NCBI GenBank assembly: GCA_038205115.1
Contig: JBBRCE010000037.1
Span: forward strand, 1 to 48,949
Length of the DNA: 48,949 nucleotides
Direction: 5' to 3'
From: JBBRCE01 sp038205115
GTDB taxonomy: Bacteria; Planctomycetota; Planctomycetia; Pirellulales; JBBRCE01
The notes under the pieces are model-generated. The model saw nothing but the letters and a program-made list of their open reading frames with translations, made no database searches and had not been told where the DNA came from. A program made the position numbers and the translations under genes. Shown here in pieces: positions 16,940 through 25,360 of this stretch (its first letter is position 1; each line of letters begins with the position of its first letter).

Positions 16940-18418
16940 TTAACTTGTTCGGTCACCACGTTTCTTCTTGCGGTCGTCTTTTTCTCGCTGCTTGCGTAAT
17001 TTGCGTTTTTCTTCGGCCGTGAGTCGTTTGCCGGTGCCCTGTTTGGGCTTGGCCAGTTGCGCGCCGGGGTTGAAGGCACCGCCGGTTTGCATTTGCCGCA
17101 TGAACTTGAGTCGTTCGCCCATGCCCATGTTGGCGGTTTGCTTGACCATAGCGGCCATGCCGTCGAATTGTTTGACGAGTTCGTTGACTTCGTGCGGCTC
17201 GACGCCGGCGCCGGCGGCAATGCGGCGGCGGCGACTTTGATCGACGGTCCGCGAGGGATTGCGCCGCTCGTCAGGCGTCATGGAATCGATGATGCCAAAC
17301 AGCCGCTGCATGTCGGATTCGACATCCACACCGGACATCATTTTCGAAAGTTCGCCCATGCCGGGAATCATCTTCATCACCGTGCTGAGCGGCCCGAGCT
17401 TGCGCGTCTGGCCCATCATTTTGCGGAAGTCGTCGAGCGTAAACTCGCCTTTGCGCGAGCGCTCTTCCATCTTGGCCATTTCGGCCTGATCGAACTTGGA
17501 CTGCGCCTGTTCGACCAGCGTCAGCACGTCGCCCATGCCCAAGATGCGTTGGGCCATGCGTTCCGGGTGGAACTCTTGCAAGGCGTCGAGATGTTCGCCG
17601 GTGCCGATGAACTTGATGGGCACGCCGGTGACATCTTTGACCGAAAGCGCCGCGCCGCCGCGGCTATCGCCATCGAGCTTGGTCATGATTACGCCGTCGA
17701 GCTCAAGCGCTTCGTTAAAAACGCGAGCACTATTGACGGCGTCTTGGCCGGTCATGCCGTCGACGACCAGGTAAATCTGTTCGGGATTCACGCGGCGGTC
17801 GATTTTCTCCAACTGCTGCATCAACTCATCGTCGATATGCAAGCGGCCGGCGGTGTCGAGAATCACCACGCTGGCGCCGAGTTCTTTGGCTTTTTTGACG
17901 GCGTTTTGGCAGACCAGCACGGGATCGCTGGCCGTGGGTTCGGAATAAACCGGCAGGCCCAACTGTTCGCCCAGCACGTGCAACTGCTGAACGGCTGCGG
18001 GCCGCTGCAAGTCGGCGGCAACCAGCAACGCCGTGCGGCCACGCTGCTTGAGCAATTGACCGAGCTTGCCGCAGGTGGTGGTTTTGCCAGCGCCCTGCAA
18101 TCCACACAACATCAATACCGGCGGATCGCCGCGCAGATGCAGCGAGTGATCGACCGGCCCCATCAGATCGACCAGCGCCTGAAACACCACGCCCACGAAC
18201 TGCTGCGTGGGATTCAGCGCGGAGAGAACTTTTTCGCCCAGCGATTGCTCGCTGACCTTGGCCATGAACCGCTGCACAACCTCAACGTTGACGTCGGCTT
18301 CCAGCAGTGATCGCTCAACCAGCTTGAGGCCATCGCGCATGTTGGATTCAGACAGCTTCCCCTTACCGCTTAACGACTTAAGCGCGGAGCCCAGGCTTTC
18401 TTGAATCGATTCGAACAT
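16940..18418 (-). CDS. ffh: Signal recognition particle GTPase (SRP54/Ffh)
   Basis: 492 residues with all domains. N domain: FESIQESLGSALKSLSGKGKLSE. GTPase domain: GLQGAGKTTTCGKLG (P-loop, about residue 108), LDTAGRLHIDDELM, VVDGMTGQDAVN and TKLDGDSRGGAALS. M domain: Met-rich (MKMIPGMGELSKMM, FMRQMQTGGAFNPG) with a basic C-terminus (GKRLTAEEKRKLRKQREK). Ffh binds 4.5S RNA and signal sequences and delivers nascent membrane proteins to FtsY. The ATG at 18418 (MFESIQ) was chosen as the true start; the frame is open 19 codons further. It leads the conserved ribosomal cluster. Confidence 0.97.
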   Translation of the reverse strand: MFESIQESLGSALKSLSGKGKLSESNMRDGLKLVERSLLEADVNVEVVQRFMAKVSEQSLGEKVLSALNPTQQFVGVVFQALVDLMGPVDHSLHLRGDPPVLMLCGLQGAGKTTTCGKLGQLLKQRGRTALLVAADLQRPAAVQQLHVLGEQLGLPVYSEPTASDPVLVCQNAVKKAKELGASVVILDTAGRLHIDDELMQQLEKIDRRVNPEQIYLVVDGMTGQDAVNSARVFNEALELDGVIMTKLDGDSRGGAALSVKDVTGVPIKFIGTGEHLDALQEFHPERMAQRILGMGDVLTLVEQAQSKFDQAEMAKMEERSRKGEFTLDDFRKMMGQTRKLGPLSTVMKMIPGMGELSKMMSGVDVESDMQRLFGIIDSMTPDERRNPSRTVDQSRRRRIAAGAGVEPHEVNELVKQFDGMAAMVKQTANMGMGERLKFMRQMQTGGAFNPGAQLAKPKQGTGKRLTAEEKRKLRKQREKDDRKKKRGDRTS

Positions 18419-18797
18419 GATGCAAACGGCATACGGAGTGGCGAAACTACCTAAAGCCAAGCCAGCAAAGCGCATAGCCCGACCCAGCGAATCTCGGATT
18501 TTACTTCATCGCCTGCCAGTTTGACAATGGTGGTGCGCAACAAAAAGAGCCGACCTGCCAGAAGGACAAAACGCCAAAAGTCGACCCGACGGCTTGATTA
18601 TCGAGGTTTGCTCGCCGTCACTAGGTGAGTCAGTAAGCCGACACTGGGTGCGTCAGTAGATCGTCAACTGGCTCGGGTTACCGTTGTTCGGGCAGAGCCT
18701 GGCAGTTTTGCCGACAAGCACCCAGACGCCAAAATGCTCGATGGGAAAGCTCTCTGCCCAACCGCCAGCGAGATCCGTTTGCAGGGTAGTTGCTGCG
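18419..18797. other. Gene-free stretch
   Basis: About 380 bases between the ferredoxin stop and ffh start (both leftward). A pair of similar short segments occurs (GTGAGTCAGTAAGCCGACAC near 18625 and TGCGTCAGTAGATCG near 18650). No gene, terminator or RNA was recognised. Confidence 0.45.
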
Positions 18798-19193
18798 CTA
18801 GCCGTTGGCCGCTTTGAGTTCGGCCAAGTGTTGGGCAGTGCCGACTAAGCGGTCCCAATTCTCGACAATGTACATCGGCGGTCCGCCGATTTTTGCCACA
18901 ACTTGGGCGACTTCTTCGGTTTTGACCATCTCGATTGCGTCCCAAGGGCAGACCGTCAGCTCGTACGGATTGGTCTTCTTGCCGGGGATATGCACGCAAA
19001 CTTCGCAGCCTACGCAACGTTCGAGGTCAATTTCGCACCAACTTTGCATGTTGGGCATACCAGGGTGCTGCTGAATCTTGACGATGCAATCCACCGGACA
19101 GACTTCTAGGCAGGACTCGCAGCCGGTGCAATTATCGGCATTGATGACAGCCAGTTCCTTGGGCAGTTTTTTACGCGGACCGGCTTTAGCCAT
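18798..19193 (-). CDS. 2[4Fe-4S]-type ferredoxin with an expanded second cluster loop
   Basis: 131 residues. The first motif is standard: Cys22-x2-Cys25-x2-Cys28-x3-Cys32-Pro (NCTGCESCLEVCP). The second reads Cys60-x2-Cys63-x2-Cys66, then 15 residues (VHIPGKKTNPYELTV), then Cys82-Pro, where the usual spacing is three. Extra cysteines at 36 and 53 are also present. It should carry electrons in the cytoplasm, but the partner is unknown. A C-terminal helix of about 45 residues follows (MYIVENWDRLVGTAQHLAELK). The ATG at 19193 was preferred because the 14 codons upstream are Arg/Gly-rich. No redox partner is nearby. Confidence 0.88.
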   Translation of the reverse strand: MAKAGPRKKLPKELAVINADNCTGCESCLEVCPVDCIVKIQQHPGMPNMQSWCEIDLERCVGCEVCVHIPGKKTNPYELTVCPWDAIEMVKTEEVAQVVAKIGGPPMYIVENWDRLVGTAQHLAELKAANG

Positions 19194-19630
19194 GCTCGAA
19201 GCACCTCGACGATTGTTCACGCCGCGCCCGTTCACGGCGCGGCATCCAACTTAAGAATGATTATTTTATCGGCCCGCCGGCACTTTTCCAACCACGAATC
19301 GCCTTCCCGGTCGACGAAATTCTTTGGCCATGCTAATTCCCCGGCGGCAAAATACCTGATTTTTCGGTCAGTCGGTAGCGCGATGGCAGGACGGCTTGAT
19401 ACTGCCGCGCGGATTTCGGGCTATCGGGCTATCAGACCAATAAAACCGCTCTTGCCGCAAATTTGGCCAATCGGTATTGTTCGCGGCCTAACCGAACGGC
19501 GGTGCATGGATGGCACCGGGGTTCGGACAGCGCGAGCGGACGCATTTCTCATCTTGTCCGCCGTGGCCATTTCGGCGCAATCAGTTCGATCCAATCGAAA
19601 CACGGCTAGCACATTCGTGCCGGGTGCGTC
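19194..19630. other. Gene-free stretch between divergent genes
   Basis: About 435 bases between the ferredoxin gene and the TPR lipoprotein gene, which point away from each other. Promoters for both should lie here; none is strong. Open frames on the plus strand are Arg-rich and not family-like. Confidence 0.45.
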
Positions 19631-20380
19631 ATGAGCAAACTACGAATCGCAGTCGGCCGACAAAGCACGCAGCTAATTGCGCTTGCCACTCTGTGCTTGA
19701 GTTGCCTGAGCGGTTGCGGCTGGGCGGCGCATAATCAAAATGTCGACGGCGTACGACTCTACCAGCAGTCTTACTATCCGGCTGCCGTGCAAAAATTTCA
19801 GCAAGCCATTCAATCCGATCCGGCCAACGCCGACAGCTACTATAACCTGGCCGCAACGCTGCATCGCGAAGGCAAAGTGCAGCAGCGCCCCGCCGATTTA
19901 GCCCAGGCAGAGAGCTATTACCATCAATGCCTGGACCGCGATCCGAACCATAAGGATTGCTATCGCGGTTTGGCGGTGATGTTGGTGGAACAAGGCCGCT
20001 CGAACGACGCATTTACGCTGCTGGAGGGTTGGTCGCAACGAAATCCGGTTTCGCCCGAGCCCAAGATCGAACTGGCGCGGCTGTTTGACGAAGGTGGCGA
20101 TCGCGAGCGGGCGAAAGCCCATCTGCAAGAGGCATTGGTCGTGGCGCCCAACAACCCACGTGCTCTGTCGGCATTGGCAAAATTGCGCGAAGAAACGGGC
20201 GATCCCGGACAAGCCTTGGCGAATTATCAACGTTCGCTGGCACAGAATCCCTACCAGCCCGAAGTCGCTGCGCGGGTCGCCGCGTTGCAATCGTCCGTCG
20301 GCATAACTGCTCCGGCAACCGCGCCCAACGGCACGCGACTGGTGACCAATCCGGCGTCGCCCGGCTGGGTAGCGCGGTAA
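19631..20380 (+). CDS. TPR-repeat lipoprotein
   Basis: 249 residues. The signal peptide (QLIALATLCLSCLSGC) has an LSGC lipobox at Cys29. Then come at least four TPR-like repeats: GVRLYQQSYYPAAVQKFQQAI, ADSYYNLAATLHREGKV, KDCYRGLAVMLVEQGRSNDA, and PRALSALAKLREETGDPGQA, with the closing ALANYQRSLAQNPYQPEVAA. The C-terminal 35 residues are low-complexity (ITAPATAPNGTRLVTNPASP). TPR lipoproteins act as scaffolds for envelope complexes; the partner is not evident. It is on the strand opposite to the adjacent methylase gene, and the two stops face each other 34 bases apart. Confidence 0.88.
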   Translation: MSKLRIAVGRQSTQLIALATLCLSCLSGCGWAAHNQNVDGVRLYQQSYYPAAVQKFQQAIQSDPANADSYYNLAATLHREGKVQQRPADLAQAESYYHQCLDRDPNHKDCYRGLAVMLVEQGRSNDAFTLLEGWSQRNPVSPEPKIELARLFDEGGDRERAKAHLQEALVVAPNNPRALSALAKLREETGDPGQALANYQRSLAQNPYQPEVAARVAALQSSVGITAPATAPNGTRLVTNPASPGWVAR

Positions 20381-20414
20381 TTGAACTGGATCTGAGGCGC
20401 GTGATGCACCCAGT

Positions 20415-21296
20415 TCAGTAGGTCAACAGCAAGCGGTCCGCCACGACTTCGCCTTCCAGCGACTGTCCGCCCATCTGAAATCTTCTCAACATCGAACGAC
20501 CACAGTTCACCAAAACTTCACGTTCGAAAAGCTGATCTGGGATCGGAATGTTGCAGATTTGAGCGCCGGAGCGTTTCGTTCCATCGATACTTAGCGCGAC
20601 GTACACTCCTCGCGATTTGCAGTCGGAAATCGATTCGAAAAGCGTTCGCAGGTCGAAGCCTTGAGCGCCATAGAGAATTTTTTGGGTCTCTTGATAGGGC
20701 GGATCGCAGTAGACCAGATCGCCTCGTTTTGCGGTCGCCATTGAAGCAGCATAATCGAGCAATCGAAAACTTGCGCCTCGTGTTCTGCGCTGCCAAATTT
20801 GCACACGGCTTTCGAAAGAATCTGGCGAAATCGGTTGATGAATGCCGCACGGCGTCGACATATAACCGTCGGATTGGCGAAATCGGACCACGCCACCGTA
20901 ACAGGACCGGCATAGAAAAAGCAGGTCTGCCCCATTGGGATTCGCGTTATACGAAGCCTTGATTTGCTCGTATTCCCCAATCTTTTCGCCGCGCTGCATT
21001 TGTCGCCAGCGCTTCGAATACCAATTCACGAGTTGCTGCGGATCATCGTGCAAAGCCTGCCAAATTTCAATCAGCGGGCCGAACACGTCCGACGCGAACG
21101 CACGGCGAGGCGCAAGCGTTCCCAAAACCGCGCCGCTGCCCAAAAATGGTTCGAAGTAGGAATCAAATTCGAGCGGAAAAAAAGAAACGATTTCGGCCGC
21201 AAATCGCTGCTTGTTGCCGATCCACTTCAATAATTGCGTCTTGAACGGAGCGACCTCGCGGCGACGACCATCGTCGAAATCGAGCAGGTTTTGCAT
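20415..21296 (-). CDS. D12-class DNA adenine-N6 methyltransferase (type II modification enzyme)
   Basis: 293 residues. Motif X-like LLKWIGNKQRFAAEI near residue 22, SAM-binding FEPFLGSGAV (Phe48-Gly55) and catalytic CDPPY (Asp198-Tyr201) mark the Dam/DpnM alpha class of m6A methylases. Other conserved blocks are FLCRSCYGGVVRFR (129-140) and GYMSTPCGIH. It transfers a methyl group from SAM to adenine within a specific site. The site cannot be read from sequence. It points away from an HTH regulator and a nuclease-like gene, forming a restriction-modification unit, and would protect host DNA. Codon use looks more AT-rich than that of neighbours (many AAA/TTC/GAA), consistent with transfer. Confidence 0.9.
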   Translation of the reverse strand: MQNLLDFDDGRRREVAPFKTQLLKWIGNKQRFAAEIVSFFPLEFDSYFEPFLGSGAVLGTLAPRRAFASDVFGPLIEIWQALHDDPQQLVNWYSKRWRQMQRGEKIGEYEQIKASYNANPNGADLLFLCRSCYGGVVRFRQSDGYMSTPCGIHQPISPDSFESRVQIWQRRTRGASFRLLDYAASMATAKRGDLVYCDPPYQETQKILYGAQGFDLRTLFESISDCKSRGVYVALSIDGTKRSGAQICNIPIPDQLFEREVLVNCGRSMLRRFQMGGQSLEGEVVADRLLLTY

Positions 21297-21451
21297 GAGC
21301 TTACGCAGAAAAAGGAATCGTCGTCAGGGTGCCAAAACTTTATAGCTCCTCGCAACATCATGAATGTACAGAGTTCTGCCGATTCGATCAATATCCCATT
21401 ACGGGATTATTCGCATTTGGGTTTATGCGTCAATGTTACTCTACTCGTGTC
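21297..21451. promoter_or_regulatory. Divergent control region of the restriction-modification system
   Basis: 155 bases between the methylase and the HTH regulator start. It carries ATCCC-ATTAC-GGGAT at 21393-21407, a 5-bp inverted repeat that could be the regulator's operator, about 45 bases before the regulator's start. TTTATAG near 21340 is a possible -10. C-protein systems use such operators to delay nuclease expression, but no direct proof is seen here. Confidence 0.4.
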
Positions 21452-21688
21452 ATGACAAAGTCCATCTGTTCCGCCCAACAAAAAAAACTGCAGCGATTGG
21501 TTCGACAAGTCCGATTGGCGGCGGGCTTCAGCCAACAGCAACTCGCCCAGCGGCTGGGCAAACCGCAATCGTTCGTCAGCAAATATGAACAGGGCGAGCG
21601 CAGGCTGGATGTTATCGAACTTGGCCAAATATGCAACGTTGTTGGCATTTCGCTCCAAGACTTCGTCGAACGGCTGGAGCTTTCCTAA
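21452..21688 (+). CDS. XRE-family helix-turn-helix regulator (C-protein-like)
   Basis: 78 residues. A Cro/C1-type HTH spans about residues 13-66: LQRLVRQVRLAAGFSQQQLAQRLGKPQSFVSKYEQGERRLD followed by LGQICNVVGISLQDFV. Size and position fit the controller (C) proteins of type II restriction systems, which repress or activate the methylase and nuclease genes. Its stop overlaps the nuclease-like start in the sequence TAATG, so the two are translationally coupled. The first ATG of this frame with the HTH at the N-terminus is at 21452; a longer frame upstream is not HTH-like. Confidence 0.9.
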   Translation: MTKSICSAQQKKLQRLVRQVRLAAGFSQQQLAQRLGKPQSFVSKYEQGERRLDVIELGQICNVVGISLQDFVERLELS

Positions 21689-22572
21689 TGCGCGCCGAGC
21701 TCGTTTTTTCAAAGCAGCCCAAGAGCTTTTGGGCTCACGTTCGGACGATTAGTCAGCATGTTGGGTATACCGATCGCAAGTCCGGCCAAGTCAAGATTCC
21801 GAGTATCGCGGATGTCACTGGCGCAATGCACGATCTGGGACTGGAAACTACGCACATCATCAGCAAGAGTGGTAAATTATCTCAATTCGGCAAAAAACTC
21901 GTCGACTATTTCATATTGCGAGCAAAGGTCTTGAACGAATTTGTCGAGCCGCATTTGATGGGAAAAGACGAGGCGCGGGCGATCTATCAAGAATTGAGAG
22001 CGAAACTGCGTCCGAAGTGTCCGCTGCCGCAAAATAAGCAAAAAGGCGACAAGAAAGCTCCCGCGTATCTGACCGCAATCATTAACATGTTGATAGAAAG
22101 CAACATACAGGGAATGCCATGCGATTACGACCCGAGAGAATTGACGACCATCACGCGCGAAGGCAAACCGATTCGCACGCTTGCACGCCGTGTGGACGGC
22201 GCGTTCCCGGGACCCGTGAACCCGATTGCTGTTTGGGAGATCAAGGAATACTACTACACGACGACATTTGGCAGTCGTGTTGCGGACGGCGTTTACGAAA
22301 CGCTTCTCGATGGCATGGAAATCGAAGAATTGCGAGAGAAAGAAAACATCGACGTTAAACATTATTTGATGGTCGACGACCGTTTCACGTGGTGGAAGTG
22401 CGGCCGATCCTATTTGTGCCGTATCATCGACATGCTACACATGGGATACGTCGACGAAGTTTTGTTTGGCCGTGAAGTCGTCACTCGCCTTCCAAAAATT
22501 GTCGCCGAGTGGGTCGACGATGTTAAAATCGATCGGCCGAATCGCCGTGTCGACTCCGAGCCTCGCCGATAG
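21688..22572 (+). CDS. Putative type II restriction endonuclease, PD-(D/E)XK-like, family not recognised
   Basis: 294 residues. The nuclease core is suggested by VDGAFPGPVNPIAVWEIKEYY, where Asp170 and Glu184-Ile-Lys186 fit the D-x(13)-E-x-K active site of PD-(D/E)XK enzymes. The N-terminal part (SFWAHVRTISQHVGYTDRKSG) and the middle, Lys/Gln-rich KCPLPQNKQKGDKKAPAY, resemble nothing I know. The C-terminus is WWKCGRSYLCRIIDMLHMGYVDEVLFGREV. The start ATG overlaps the stop of the HTH gene by one base. With the divergent methylase it forms a complete R-M unit. The recognition sequence is unknown and the enzyme may be new; this is an inference from context plus one motif. It ends before a pyrophosphatase gene. 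Confidence 0.7.
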   Translation: MRAELVFSKQPKSFWAHVRTISQHVGYTDRKSGQVKIPSIADVTGAMHDLGLETTHIISKSGKLSQFGKKLVDYFILRAKVLNEFVEPHLMGKDEARAIYQELRAKLRPKCPLPQNKQKGDKKAPAYLTAIINMLIESNIQGMPCDYDPRELTTITREGKPIRTLARRVDGAFPGPVNPIAVWEIKEYYYTTTFGSRVADGVYETLLDGMEIEELREKENIDVKHYLMVDDRFTWWKCGRSYLCRIIDMLHMGYVDEVLFGREVVTRLPKIVAEWVDDVKIDRPNRRVDSEPRR

Positions 22573-22626
22573 TGGCGATGAGCGACTAGACGACAAAAAC
22601 CCCTGTCGGACTTGCCCTGCGGCGAC

Positions 22627-22632
22627 TATAAT
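22627..22632 (+). promoter_or_regulatory. Possible -10 element of ppa
   Basis: TATAAT, 120 bases before the pyrophosphatase start. No clear -35 hexamer. Confidence 0.3.
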
Positions 22633-22752
22633 TTCCGGCACCCTGACTGACATATTTCCTGGCTACGGCTCGAAGCAGGCGGCTTAGTCGCGCCCGCTTC
22701 CGCGTCGCACAAAACGACTTCGCGGAAGTCGAATTCTCAAGGACTATTCAAC

Positions 22753-23343
22753 ATGACGCATGCGTGGCACGACGTAACTCCCGGCGAGCATTTGCCATTA
22801 GAATTCACCACCGTCGTTGAAATTCCGATGGGCTCCAGTGTCAAGTACGAACTGGACAAAGAGACTGGCCTGTTAAAGCTCGATCGCATCCTCTATTCGG
22901 CCGTTTATTACCCGGCGAATTACGGCTTTGTGCCACAAACCCTGGCTGAAGACGACGATCCGTTGGACGTGCTGGTGCTATGCCAAGAGGCCGTGGCGCC
23001 CATGACATTGGTCAAGGCGCGGGCAATCGGGCTGATGACGATGATCGACAGCGGCAAAAAGGATCACAAAATTCTGGCCGTGGCGCTGGACGATCCGGAA
23101 TACAACAGCTTTTTTCAGGCTGACGAATTGCCGATGCATCGGTTGAACATGCTGCGGCGATTCTTCCAGGATTACAAGCAGTTGGAAGGCAAGGCCGTGG
23201 AAGTCGACCACTTCTTGCCGGCCGAAGCGGCACTGCCAATCGTCGAGTCCGCGCTGTCGCGTTACAGCAACCAACGCCGTCGCGGTTTCGCCAGCTTTGG
23301 GCAAAAGCCGTCACCCATTCCGGTCTCGAATGCTGCAAATTAG
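22753..23343 (+). CDS. ppa: Inorganic pyrophosphatase (family I)
   Basis: 196 residues. Core elements: VVEIPMGSSVKYELDKETG, LYSAVYYPANYGFVPQTL and the catalytic signature DDDPLDVLVL near residue 72, followed by VKARAIGLMTMIDSGKKDHKILAVALDDP. It hydrolyses pyrophosphate to phosphate using Mg2+, driving biosynthetic reactions. The C-terminal 25 residues (RRRGFASFGQKPSPIPV) extend slightly beyond the minimal enzyme. The gene lies next to the R-M system but belongs to the host core. Confidence 0.96.
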   Translation: MTHAWHDVTPGEHLPLEFTTVVEIPMGSSVKYELDKETGLLKLDRILYSAVYYPANYGFVPQTLAEDDDPLDVLVLCQEAVAPMTLVKARAIGLMTMIDSGKKDHKILAVALDDPEYNSFFQADELPMHRLNMLRRFFQDYKQLEGKAVEVDHFLPAEAALPIVESALSRYSNQRRRGFASFGQKPSPIPVSNAAN

Positions 23344-23397
23344 TAGACGGTTATCAGATTCGAATGCGTCACCGTGCGCACTGCGCCAGTCGATCAT

Positions 23398-25353
23398 TCA
23401 CGCGACCGGCACCGCCAATTTTTCAGCCTTTTTTTGGGGCGGAATCGGCATGATCCGTTGCATGGCGTCGCGGGCTTCTGCCAGTGTCGTCACAAGCTGA
23501 TCCGCGCCGCGGTCGCGCAACGAACTGGCCAGTTGATCGCGATTTTCCAGCGGCCCCCAATAGCCCACGAGGATCCGCAACAGCGGGCAAACCTGTCGCA
23601 ACCGCGTGCAGAGGTAACGCGCGGAACGTAAGTTCGATTGACCGAGCGCGGAGATCAATACTGCATCCGGTGTGCGCTGCGCGACTGCGGCCGACATCTC
23701 GCCAGCCAGCATTGTGGCCGACAGCGACTCGAAGCTGCCGAACTCGTCAAAGTGCAAGACTTGGCGGAGCATATCGATGCACATACCATCCGCCACATCG
23801 TGGGCCGGACAGGCCACGATCTTGGCTTTAACAGCTGGCTCGCCGCTCAAATCGCGACCGACGGCCGCGTTTGGTAAGTCCTGCCCCTCGACTTGTTCTT
23901 TAATCGATTGCCAAACCAACTGCTGCTCGGCTTCCAGCAGTTCGCCGGTTGCCGCATCTTTCTGCGCTTGGGCAAGTGCTGGAATGACGACTTGATCGTA
24001 AGCGCCAATCGGCTCGCTGGATTTCTGCGCGTGGGTGAAGATGGCCGACGCCTCATCGACGTCGCCGGCCAACAGACGCTGGTAATAAACGATGAACGGG
24101 TCGAGCGCCGGCTTGTCGCCTAGCAAAATTGCCAACGGTTTCAGCGTCTCGACGTATTCGCCGAGCACGGCCAGCACAACCGTCAGTGGCACTGCCAGCA
24201 CCAACCCCAGTGGCCCCCAAACCCAGCTCCAGAACATCGCGGCCACCAACAGTGCCACGGTCGAGACACCGGTGTGCGGGCCGTAAACCATCGGCTCGAT
24301 CACGTTGTTGGCCACCAACTCCATAACGGCGAATAAAACTGCCGTATAAATCGCGTGATTCCAGCCCACTTCGGCAAACTGGAGAGAGGCCATGCCAATG
24401 GGCATGATCGCGGCGAACATCGGCCCCACGTAGGGAATGAATCGCAGCGCTGCGGCCAGCAAACCCCACGTGAAGGCATATTGTACGCCGATGATCGACA
24501 AGCCAATCGCCAGGCAGAGTCCGAAGCCGCCGTTGACGAGCGCGTTCATCAGCAGATAACTGCTGATTCGATCGCCGACGGCATCCAAGGTGCGCGTCGT
24601 CAGCGCGAGACGCTTGCCCATCAAACGGACAAGGCGATTGCGCAAATCTTCGCGGCTGACAAGCATGAAGACCACCAGCGCCAAGATGATCACGGCATTC
24701 GCCAGCGGCGCCAAGACCACGGTGGCGATCAAACGCACCTGTTCGAATGGCACCACGTCATCCGGCACGACGCGAACCAGCGGAATGTTTGTGATTTCGG
24801 CCGGCACCTCACTGCTCGGCACGACGCCCGTCCTTGCAGAGCTCGCCGGGACGACGACCGTTGGAACCTCTTCCAGCGGCGCGGTCGTGCTGGGCGTGAC
24901 CTTCGTAGGCGTGACCTTGGTCGGCGTGACCTTGGTCGGCGCTGCGTCGGTTGGCGTTGAACCGCTCGGCGCGACATCGCTGGGTGCGCTGATGATCTGG
25001 CGAATCCGTTTGAGGATCACACTGGGCATCGGCACGTTTTCAAGTTTTTGGTGCAGGTTTTTCCGGTACTGCGGGAGGTTAGTGGCCAGGTCGGAAATTT
25101 GATTCGAGAGTCCCCAGATCGCCATGCCGATACCTGAGAAGATCACGATGATCACACCCAGCACAGCCACAACCCTCGGCACGCGGCGCCGCTCCAATGC
25201 AGCGACCAGCGGCGTCAGCAGAAATGCCAGAAGAATTGCAATTGCCAGCGGCAGCAGCAGTTCGCGGCCGGCAATCAATGCCGCCACTCCCAGAAAAACT
25301 GCCAGCAACAAATAGACGATGCGCCTCAAATCCGCCTTTGGATCCGGTCCCAC
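23398..25353 (-). CDS. AI-2E/PerM-family membrane transporter with repeat insert and C-terminal B12-binding-like domain
   Basis: 651 residues. N-terminal transmembrane segments (RIVYLLLAVFLGVAALIAG, LLLPLAIAILLAFLLTPL, VLGVIIVIFSGIGMAIWG) and a second membrane block (ATVVLAPLANAVIILALVVFML onwards, up to LGLVLAVPLTVVLAVLGEY) match the AI-2E family, including RFIPYVGPMFAAIMP. Between them sits a Thr/Pro-rich insert (residues about 125-195) with a three-fold TKVTP repeat. After residue 414 a soluble tail carries a cobalamin-binding-like Rossmann domain (residues 510-610: PDAVLISALGQSNLRSARYLCTRL), a tail also known in other AI-2E proteins. Substrate unknown; AI-2 export is only one option. Confidence 0.88.
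   Translation of the reverse strand: MGPDPKADLRRIVYLLLAVFLGVAALIAGRELLLPLAIAILLAFLLTPLVAALERRRVPRVVAVLGVIIVIFSGIGMAIWGLSNQISDLATNLPQYRKNLHQKLENVPMPSVILKRIRQIISAPSDVAPSGSTPTDAAPTKVTPTKVTPTKVTPSTTAPLEEVPTVVVPASSARTGVVPSSEVPAEITNIPLVRVVPDDVVPFEQVRLIATVVLAPLANAVIILALVVFMLVSREDLRNRLVRLMGKRLALTTRTLDAVGDRISSYLLMNALVNGGFGLCLAIGLSIIGVQYAFTWGLLAAALRFIPYVGPMFAAIMPIGMASLQFAEVGWNHAIYTAVLFAVMELVANNVIEPMVYGPHTGVSTVALLVAAMFWSWVWGPLGLVLAVPLTVVLAVLGEYVETLKPLAILLGDKPALDPFIVYYQRLLAGDVDEASAIFTHAQKSSEPIGAYDQVVIPALAQAQKDAATGELLEAEQQLVWQSIKEQVEGQDLPNAAVGRDLSGEPAVKAKIVACPAHDVADGMCIDMLRQVLHFDEFGSFESLSATMLAGEMSAAVAQRTPDAVLISALGQSNLRSARYLCTRLRQVCPLLRILVGYWGPLENRDQLASSLRDRGADQLVTTLAEARDAMQRIMPIPPQKKAEKLAVPVA
24896..24940. 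repeat. 15-bp tandem repeat (x3) inside the transporter gene
   Basis: GTGACCTTGGTCGGC is present twice perfectly and once with two changes. It encodes TKVTP repeats in the Thr/Pro-rich insert. Being in frame, it can vary in copy number without breaking the gene. Confidence 0.85.
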
Positions 25354-25360
25354 GGGTAAC

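Noticed and set aside
17057..18310. A 417-codon plus-strand frame
   Set aside because: It is a shadow of ffh; its sequence is His/Arg/Gln-rich with no family pattern.
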